Source: CAYPOY01 sp964412395
Lineage (GTDB): Bacteria > Chloroflexota > Anaerolineae > B4-G1
Length of the DNA: 11,467 bases
Assembly: GCA_964412395.1 (NCBI GenBank)
Contig: CAYPOY010000152.1
Span: 1-11,467 of the forward strand
Direction of reading: 5' to 3'
Shown here: one piece after another, positions 7,092-11,467 of the stretch
Layout of the letters: each line of letters starts with the position of its first letter
Position numbering within the stretch: position 1 is the first letter of the stretch
Position numbers and translations under genes: made by a program
The notes under the pieces: model-generated
Told to the model about the DNA's origin: nothing
Database searches by the model: none
Seen by the model: the letters and a program-made list of their open reading frames with translations, nothing else

Positions 7092-7364
7092 ATGGATTGG
7101 AAGGCATTTATTACGACCTTCGGCGTGGTCTTTTTGGCCGAATTGGGCGACAAGACACAATTGGCAACCATTACCATGGTCGTCGAGTCGCAATCGCGTG
7201 TGGCTGTCTTCTGTGGAGCACTGCTGGCGCTGGCAACGGTCACTCTCATGAGCGTGCTTTTCGGTGAAGTGCTAACCAGCCTGATCCCCACCCTCTACAT
7301 CGAAAAGGCAATAGGTGTACTTTTTGTGATTGTCGGCATCCTGATTCTGTCAGGGCGTCTATAG
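7092..7364 (+). CDS. Single-domain UPF0016 (TMEM165/Gdt1-type) cation transporter
   Basis: This 90-residue membrane protein carries the family signature E-L-G-D-K-T-Q at about residues 17-23 in the first hydrophobic segment, followed by two further hydrophobic segments (about 36-60 and 70-88). Full-length Gdt1/TMEM165 and MneA proteins have two such halves. A single half is known in some bacteria and would have to work as a homo- or hetero-oligomer. The acidic ExGDKT motif binds the transported cation, usually Mn2+ or Ca2+, exchanged for protons. The start is preceded by a weak purine-rich stretch (AAAGGGA, 7077-7083). The next gene starts 35 nt after its stop, so it may be co-transcribed with the C1 genes; no link between the functions is evident. 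The family is sure, the substrate is not. Confidence 0.88.
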   Translation: MDWKAFITTFGVVFLAELGDKTQLATITMVVESQSRVAVFCGALLALATVTLMSVLFGEVLTSLIPTLYIEKAIGVLFVIVGILILSGRL

Positions 7365-7399
7365 TAATGCCTGGTGACCTTCTTCAGGAGGGAGGGAAG

Positions 7400-8260
7400 A
7401 TGAAGAGATTACTGCTTCAACTGGACAGCGACAAGTTCGCCAGTGTTTTCGATACCATAACAGCCTACGACGCTGGTGTGGACCACGTGCTCCAGTACGG
7501 CGGGATCGCGCCGGATGACGTGCGCGATCTGGTCTATGGAGCGATGTTCACCCGGGGCGGAGACGACCTGAAGAACTCGGCCGTTTTCATCGGCGGCTCC
7601 GGCGTCCCCACTGGCGAGGCGATGCTGAAGGCTGCCCAGGAAGCCTTTTTTGGCCCGGTGCGGGTCTCGGTGATGCTCGACGCCAATGGATGCAACACCA
7701 CTGCCGCGGCTGCCGTGGCCAAGATGCTCTCGGTGGGTGAGATGGCGGGGAAGAAGGTAGTCGTCCTGGCGGGGACGGGCCCTGTAGGGCTCCGTGCGGC
7801 CGCCTTCCTCGCAAAAGAAGGGGCGCGGGTGACTCTCACCTCCCGCCGCCTGGCGCGGGCGGAGGCAGCCTGTACATCCATCAGGGAGCGCTTCGGCGTG
7901 GAGGTCAGTCCTGCCGAAGCAGCGGACGCGGAGGAGGTCCGCCATGTGCTGGATGAAGCCTACGCCGTGCTGTGTACCGGCGCGGCCGGGATCGTGCTGG
8001 TGCCGGAGGCGGTCTGGATAGAGCATCCGGCGCTTCGCGTGCTGGCCGACGTCAACGCCGTGCCACCCCTCGGTGTCGAGGGGATCAAGCCGCACTGGAA
8101 CGGGAAGCAGAAGCACGGCAAGGTCATCTTCGGTGCGCTGGGGATTGGCGGCTTGAAGATGAAGATCCATCGCGCCAGCGTCGCCCGCCTTTTCGAGCAG
8201 AACGACCTGGTGCTTGATGCAGAGGAGATTTACGCGACCGCCAAAGAGTTAGGGAAGTAG
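7400..8260 (+). CDS. mtdB: Methylene-tetrahydromethanopterin dehydrogenase, NAD(P)-dependent
   Basis: The 286-residue product matches MtdB/MtdA of methylotrophic bacteria. It should oxidise methylene-tetrahydromethanopterin to the methenyl form with NAD(P)+, or reverse this, in the cytoplasm. Residues 1-115 form the pterin-binding part (QLDSDKFASVFDTITAYDAG, GGSGVPTGEAM, SVMLDANGCNTTAAAAV), typical of this family. A Rossmann fold follows with GTGPVG at 125-130 and the strand end TSRR, whose arginines favour NADP, although MtdB enzymes can use both. The start at 7400 is preferred over an in-frame ATG at 7367 because AGGAGG at 7386-7391 lies 8 nt upstream and the MKRLLLQLD beginning fits the family. 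Its stop codon overlaps the GTG of the next gene by one base, showing a tight operon. MtdB rather than MtdA is chosen from the C1 context, not from a diagnostic residue. Confidence 0.88.
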   Translation: MKRLLLQLDSDKFASVFDTITAYDAGVDHVLQYGGIAPDDVRDLVYGAMFTRGGDDLKNSAVFIGGSGVPTGEAMLKAAQEAFFGPVRVSVMLDANGCNTTAAAAVAKMLSVGEMAGKKVVVLAGTGPVGLRAAAFLAKEGARVTLTSRRLARAEAACTSIRERFGVEVSPAEAADAEEVRHVLDEAYAVLCTGAAGIVLVPEAVWIEHPALRVLADVNAVPPLGVEGIKPHWNGKQKHGKVIFGALGIGGLKMKIHRASVARLFEQNDLVLDAEEIYATAKELGK

Positions 8261-9492
8261 TGCGCATCCTCATCGCCGGCTTGAGCACCCGTGCTATCGC
8301 TGAGTCAGCGGTGCGGGGTGGTCACCGGGTCGTCACGCTGGATTCCTTCGGCGACCGGGACCAGCGGGCGCTGGTGGAGAACTATGCGCTTCAGCGGGAT
8401 TTCGCTCTCCCTTCGACAGGCTCAGGGCAAGCTCCTTTCAGCGCCGAAGCGTTGCTCCAGGCCAGCCGCTATCTCGACTTCGAGGCGGTAGTCTACATCT
8501 CGAACCTGGAGAATCACCCCGAGGTGGTGGAGGAATTGGCACGGGGGCGTGTCCTGCTTGGGAACGCGCCCCCCGTGTTGCGCCGGGTGCGTGATTGGCG
8601 GACGCTGAGAACCTTCTGCCACGAGGAGGGGATCTCCTGCCCGACCACGCTCCTGCCCGGAGAGGAAAAAGAGGCCGACCCAACGGTTCGCTGGCTGCGC
8701 AAGCCTGTCCGCAGTGGCGGGGGGCGCGGCATCCGGCCCTGGGCGGGTGAATCGCTGGCTAAGACCCACCTCTTGCAGGCATGCGTCGAGGGTTGGCCTG
8801 CATCGGCGGCCTTCGTGGCCGACGGACAGCGGAGCGTGGTCATCGGCCTGACGGAGCAACTCGTCGGGCGGGAGGAGCTGGGAGCGCGGGGATTTACCTG
8901 GTGCGGTAACATCCTCCCACTTGGGTTGGCGGTCACTGACCCCCCACTGCGTGGGGGGCTTGCATCGCTGCAACCCGCCGAAAAAATCACCATCCTGGGA
9001 GCAGTGGAGAGGATGGCTGCCCGGCTCACCCGCCGTTTCGGCTTGCGGGGAGTGAACGGGATAGACCTGGTGGTGGCGGATGGCCCGGACGGGCGACCCC
9101 GCCCCTTCCTGGTGGAGGTCAACCCGCGCTACACCGCCTCGATGGAACTGGTGGAGTGGGCCTATGGGCTCAACGTCTTCTCCCTTCACCTGGAGGCGAT
9201 GGCTGGCCGGTTGCCTGACTTCTCCCTGGCGGAGCATCTCCACGGTCCGCACTTTGGCAAGGGAATCGTCTACGCCAGACAGACGGTGACCATGCCGGAG
9301 ACGGCAGGATGGACGGAGCAAGGAAGGCGGGATATCCCCTTCCCTGGCGAGCGGATCAAGGCCGGTCGTCCGGTCTGCACGGTGCTGGCGGAGGGAGAGG
9401 GGCGAGAGGCGTGCTGGAACCATCTGCTGGCGGATGTGGAAGCTGTCCGGCGGGAGATCAATGATCAATTAACAATGAACAATGAGCAATGA
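8260..9492 (+). CDS. ATP-grasp ligase of the methanopterin/methanofuran C1 cluster
   Basis: This 410-residue protein begins with a Rossmann-like preATP-grasp segment (MRILIAGLSTRAIAESAV), followed by the ATP-grasp fold. Visible are the nucleotide-binding strand RWLRKPVRSGGGRGI (~147-161) and the metal-binding FLVEVNPRYTASMEL (EVNPRY at 286-291). It should join a carboxylate to an amine or another nucleophile via an acyl-phosphate. Related ATP-grasp genes (the Orf17-like group in methylotrophs) accompany H4MPT genes and are thought to act in cofactor biosynthesis; the substrate here is unknown. The GTG start overlaps the mtdB stop by 1 nt, with AGGGA at 8251-8255 as binding site. Three repeat-like sequences are carried in frame: residues 51-59 (PSTGSGQAP), the hairpin-coding DPPLRGG, and the tail DQLTMNNEQ. 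All look like later insertions outside the catalytic core. Confidence 0.82.
   Translation: MRILIAGLSTRAIAESAVRGGHRVVTLDSFGDRDQRALVENYALQRDFALPSTGSGQAPFSAEALLQASRYLDFEAVVYISNLENHPEVVEELARGRVLLGNAPPVLRRVRDWRTLRTFCHEEGISCPTTLLPGEEKEADPTVRWLRKPVRSGGGRGIRPWAGESLAKTHLLQACVEGWPASAAFVADGQRSVVIGLTEQLVGREELGARGFTWCGNILPLGLAVTDPPLRGGLASLQPAEKITILGAVERMAARLTRRFGLRGVNGIDLVVADGPDGRPRPFLVEVNPRYTASMELVEWAYGLNVFSLHLEAMAGRLPDFSLAEHLHGPHFGKGIVYARQTVTMPETAGWTEQGRRDIPFPGERIKAGRPVCTVLAEGEGREACWNHLLADVEAVRREINDQLTMNNEQ
8409..8434 (+). repeat. Intragenic short repeat CTTCGACAGGCTCAGGGCAA
   Basis: The 20-nt core at 8411-8430 is the type of short dispersed repeat seen many times across genomes of this bacterial group. 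Its other frame reads LRQAQGK, a well-known artefact-like peptide. Here it is read in frame as STGSGQA inside the ATP-grasp gene, between the preATP-grasp domain and the ligase body. The copy contains a partial palindrome (CCCT/AGGG). Recognition as a dispersed repeat is from memory; only one copy is in this window. Confidence 0.6.
8940..8958 (+). repeat. Intragenic perfect 8-bp G/C hairpin
   Basis: CCCCCCAC (8940-8947) and GTGGGGGG (8951-8958) are perfect complements around TGC. It is read in frame as DPPLRGG inside the ATP-grasp gene. The TGC loop and short arms resemble REP-like palindromes; the hairpin at 861-897 has the same loop. It could also simply be a coding coincidence. Confidence 0.5.
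9469..9491 (+). repeat. Heptanucleotide tandem repeat AACAATG at the gene junction
   Basis: Two perfect AACAATG units (9471-9484) and a one-mismatch third (AGCAATG, 9485-9491) are preceded by a partial AATT unit. The array encodes the last residues QLTMNNEQ of the ATP-grasp protein and supplies its stop codon. It is base-composition foreign (AT-rich) compared with the GC-rich genes on either side. Confidence 0.75.
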
Positions 9493-9498
9493 AGAACG

Positions 9499-9831
9499 AT
9501 GAGCAAGCAATTCACGCTAATCACCGGCCGCACCCCTGAACAGGGGGAGGGATTGCACAAAGGGAAGGGTTCGGAGGCGTACCGGAGCGCTACGACGTTG
9601 GTGGAGATGAGCCCGGAGGATATGGCCCGCCTGGGGATCGAGGAGGGGCAGGTCGTTCGGGTGCAGACAGTGGCCGGGCAGGTGGAGGTGCCCGTCCGCG
9701 CCGGGGCACTTCCTCCGGGGCTGTTGTTCGTTCCGATGGGGCCTGCGGCGAACGGTCTCATCGGAACAGAGACAGAGGGCACAGGGATGCCGTCCTTTAA
9801 AGGACTGGCGGCGGAGGTAGAGCCGATATGA
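9499..9831 (+). CDS. fwdD: Formylmethanofuran dehydrogenase subunit D (molybdopterin-binding)
   Basis: The 110-residue protein is a single molybdopterin-dinucleotide-binding beta domain as in FwdD/FmdD. Family marks are TLITGRTPEQGEGLHKGKGSE at the start, L-S/P-x-D-M-x-x-LGI-x-EG-x-V-x-V in the middle (MSPEDMARLGIEEGQVVRV), and FVPMGPAANGLIG...GTGMPSFKG near the end. It should complete the tungsten- or molybdenum-pterin site together with subunit B in the complex that interconverts CO2 and methanofuran with formylmethanofuran. Its stop overlaps the start of fwdB in ATGA, indicating translational coupling and equal amounts. It begins 6 nt after the ATP-grasp stop, with only a weak GAAGAA binding site, so it may depend on coupling too. 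Length is normal for the stand-alone subunit. Fwd (tungsten) versus Fmd (molybdenum) cannot be decided from sequence. Confidence 0.87.
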   Translation: MSKQFTLITGRTPEQGEGLHKGKGSEAYRSATTLVEMSPEDMARLGIEEGQVVRVQTVAGQVEVPVRAGALPPGLLFVPMGPAANGLIGTETEGTGMPSFKGLAAEVEPI

Positions 9832-11141
9832 GCACTCCAGCGGAGACCAGAAACCAGGTTTTGCAGAAAAAACCTGGTTTCTTTGAAAACGTGGTCTGTG
9901 CCTTCTGTGGCTGTTTGTGCGATGACCTCGTTGTGGAGGTAGAGGACGGCCGGGTCGTCAAGGCGCGGCGGGCGTGCGCCAGCGGGCGTGGGCTCTTCAC
10001 CCATTACGACCCCGTCCCGCGGCAGCCCACCGTGGACGGACGGGAGGTGGAGTGGGAGGAGGCCATCGCGGAGGCAGCGCGGACACTGGACGAGGCCGAC
10101 AGCCCGCTCATCTATGGCCTCAGTTCCACAGCCACCGAGGCACAGCGGAAGGCGGTGGCACTGGCCGACCGGCTGGGGGCGATTCTGGACACCACCTCAT
10201 CTGTCTGCCATAGCCCCAGCAGCCTGGCGATGCAGGCGGTTGGCGAGCCTACCTGCACGCTGGGGGAGGTGCGTAACCGGGCGGATCTGCTCGTCTTCTG
10301 GGGCTGCAACCCGGCGGTCTCCCACGTCCGTCACTTCTCTCGCTACTCGGTGATGCCCAAGGGCATACTCACCTCCCATGGCCGCAAGGATCGGACAGTG
10401 GCCGTCGTAGATGTGCGCCCCACTGCCAGCACACGGGTGGCTGACCTCTTCCTCCAGGTGCAGCCTGGCACTGACTTCGAGGTGCTAACGGTGCTGCGGG
10501 CGTTGGTGCAGGGGAAGGAGATTGCGATAGAGACAGTGGGGGGCATATCCACGGCCCGGTTGCGAGAACTGGCGGAGCGGATGAAGACGTGCCGCTTCGG
10601 CGTGGCCTTTATGGGAATGGGGCTGACGCAGAGCCGAGGGCGGGACCTCAATGTGAGCGAACTCTTCACGCTGGTAGCAGAACTGAATCGGTACACCCGT
10701 TTCTCCGTCATCCCGATGCGTGGACACGGGAACGTGGCCGGGGCTGATCAAGTGCTCACCTGGCAGAGTGGGTATCCCTTCGCCGTCAGTTTCGCGCGAG
10801 GGTATCCCCGCTACGGCCCTGGCGAATTCTCGGCCGTGGACGTGCTGGCGCGGGGGGAGGCGGACGCGGCGCTGATTCTCGCCTCAGACCCGGTGGCCCA
10901 TTTCCCCGGTGCGGCGGCTAAGCAGTTGGAGCGCATCCCCATCATCGTCCTCGACCCGATGCCAAGCCTGACGACGCAGGTAGCGCGAGTAGTCCTCCCT
11001 ACCGCCTGCTATGGGGTGGACGCAGCCGGCACAGCCTACCGGATGGACGGCATACCCATCCGGCTTCGTCCAGTGCTTCCTTCTGTCCGCCCCACTGACG
11101 AAGATGTGCTGAGCGAGATTATTGCCCGCGTAGGCCCCTGA
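9828..11141 (+). CDS. fwdB: Formylmethanofuran dehydrogenase catalytic subunit B
   Basis: The 437-residue product is the catalytic subunit of formylmethanofuran dehydrogenase, binding one [4Fe-4S] cluster and the W/Mo-bis-pterin. The cluster motif is C24-x2-C27-x3-C31, with C50 in RRACASG as the fourth ligand. C127 in SSVCHSPSS corresponds by context to the metal-binding cysteine of FwdB (selenocysteine in some homologues). FWGCNPAVSHVRHFSRYS and the C-terminal LASDPVAHFPGAAAKQ are typical of the family. Length is close to the archaeal proteins. Retention of the cluster and metal cysteines contrasts with FhcB of aerobic methylotrophs, which is described as having lost the metal site, and argues for a redox-active enzyme. 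The start overlaps fwdD by 4 nt. Residues ~8-18 (RNQVLQKKPGF) are encoded by a 14-bp inverted repeat, an insertion before the first cluster cysteine. Subunits A and C are not downstream; the operon ends here. Confidence 0.88.
   Translation: MSTPAETRNQVLQKKPGFFENVVCAFCGCLCDDLVVEVEDGRVVKARRACASGRGLFTHYDPVPRQPTVDGREVEWEEAIAEAARTLDEADSPLIYGLSSTATEAQRKAVALADRLGAILDTTSSVCHSPSSLAMQAVGEPTCTLGEVRNRADLLVFWGCNPAVSHVRHFSRYSVMPKGILTSHGRKDRTVAVVDVRPTASTRVADLFLQVQPGTDFEVLTVLRALVQGKEIAIETVGGISTARLRELAERMKTCRFGVAFMGMGLTQSRGRDLNVSELFTLVAELNRYTRFSVIPMRGHGNVAGADQVLTWQSGYPFAVSFARGYPRYGPGEFSAVDVLARGEADAALILASDPVAHFPGAAAKQLERIPIIVLDPMPSLTTQVARVVLPTACYGVDAAGTAYRMDGIPIRLRPVLPSVRPTDEDVLSEIIARVGP
9849..9882 (+). repeat. 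Intragenic 14-bp perfect inverted repeat in fwdB
   Basis: AGAAACCAGGTTTT (9849-9862) is perfectly complementary to 9869-9882 around the loop GCAGAA. The unit is AT-rich in a GC-rich gene and is translated as RNQVLQKKPGF. Units with AAACCAGGTTTT-type arms and a KPGF translation are, from memory, a common palindromic repeat in Anaerolineae genomes. It adds a hydrophilic stretch at the N-terminus without breaking the frame. Confidence 0.75.
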
Positions 11142-11156
11142 TTGAAAGGCATTTAC

Positions 11157-11222
11157 GAGGGCTCGGTCAGAGACCTTCGCCCAACAAGAGAGGGCTCGGT
11201 CAGAGACCTTCGCCCAACAAGA
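11157..11222 (+). repeat. Perfect 33-nt tandem duplication
   Basis: Positions 11157-11189 and 11190-11222 are identical 33-nt units without gap. Each contains GGTC-AGA-GACC, a small palindrome. It begins 15 nt after the fwdB stop. No coding function is visible; it could be a dispersed repeat unit, the start of a tandem array, or a recombination scar at the end of the operon. Confidence 0.9.
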
Positions 11223-11281
11223 TCTGAGATAAACTACAAGCCGAGTACCCTACCGGGCTGGTGGCTTATCAGGAGAGCAAC

Positions 11282-11444
11282 ATGAAATTCGTGGACCGTG
11301 AACGGGAACTGGCGACACTGGATCAACTGTCATGCACTCCCGAAAGGGTGGGAGGAGATGGAATATTCCGAGTTCCTCGAAGCCCGGCGTAAAGGAATTG
11401 CCCAGGTTATTCGAGCTCGACTTTATCCATTTGAGAGTCTTTGA
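11282..11444 (+). pseudogene. Broken gene: ATPase-like start joined to an unrelated C-terminal fragment
   Basis: An ATG at 11282, with AGGAGAG just upstream, starts MKFVDRERELATLDQL, the usual opening of archaeal-type AAA ATPases (before the Walker A region). After about 17 residues the similarity stops and the frame ends at 11392 (37 codons), long before any P-loop. In another frame, from about 11331 to the TGA at 11442-11444, HALPKGWEEMEYSEFLEARR followed by KGIAQVIRARLYPFESL reads like the end of a different protein, of a kind seen at the C-termini of DUF262-like proteins (uncertain). The best explanation is an old deletion that fused the start of one gene to the tail of another. No intact product is expected. 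Confidence 0.5.
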
Positions 11445-11467
11445 GGAACTCGAAAGCCAAAGGTAAA

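Larger units (their letters stand above)
11142..11467. other. Decayed intergenic segment at the 3' end
   Basis: After fwdB the window holds the 33-nt duplication, a stretch of about 60 nt without features, and the gene remnants at 11282-11444. No terminator with a clear stem and T-run was seen after fwdB, nor any further C1 gene. Confidence 0.6.

Noticed and set aside
6811..7251. Open frame of 146 codons overlapping the transporter gene
   Set aside because: It runs through the 13-bp hairpin, shows no recognisable motif, and its second half overlaps the clear UPF0016 gene in a different frame.
11157..11222. CRISPR array
   Set aside because: Only two units, directly adjacent with no spacers, and no cas genes.

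Overview
The window looks like a chromosomal segment of a GC-rich, probably thermophilic or anaerobic bacterium of the Chloroflexota (Anaerolineae-like). This is an inference. It rests on secreted proteins with threonine-proline-rich linkers, arrays of PA14 and golvesin-type domains, a GH18 protein ending in a YLPIV-type tail, and several short palindromic or tandem repeats lying in frame inside genes, a habit I associate with this phylum. All recognised genes are on the + strand.

Region 1 (1-4542) encodes exported proteins. It holds the C-terminal part of an ASPIC/UnbV protein with an eight-residue TP-rich repeat linker and a golvesin-like domain (ends at 695). A gene-poor stretch with a very strong hairpin follows. 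Next come a GH18 chitinase-like glycoside hydrolase (1153-2307) and a secreted protein made almost entirely of five PA14 domains (2461-4542).

Region 2 (4543-5257) is non-coding but not empty. A near-consensus extended -10 promoter (4602-4630) is followed by a run of adjacent hairpins and an intrinsic terminator (4716-4750), so it probably encodes a small structured RNA or a prematurely terminated leader. Further downstream, two mutually exclusive hairpins (5097-5127) lie ahead of the next gene.

Region 3 (5258-11141) is an archaeal-type one-carbon (C1) block. A 510-residue protein resembling the uncharacterised DUF2193 family comes first, followed by a GC-rich hairpin. Then comes a run of five genes: a single-domain UPF0016/Gdt1 cation transporter, an MtdB-like methylene-tetrahydromethanopterin dehydrogenase, an ATP-grasp ligase, and formylmethanofuran dehydrogenase subunits D and B. 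The last four are very tightly packed, with a 1-nt overlap, a 6-nt gap and a 4-nt overlap. Together they point to C1 transfer on methanofuran and tetrahydromethanopterin in a bacterium. FwdB keeps the cysteines expected for the Fe-S cluster and for the tungsten or molybdenum, so real formylmethanofuran oxidation or reduction is plausible.

Region 4 (11142-11467) is decayed DNA: a perfect 33-nt tandem duplication, then the start of an ATPase-like gene broken and joined to what looks like the tail of another gene. The remaining partners (FwdA, FwdC, Ftr, Mch) are not in the window.
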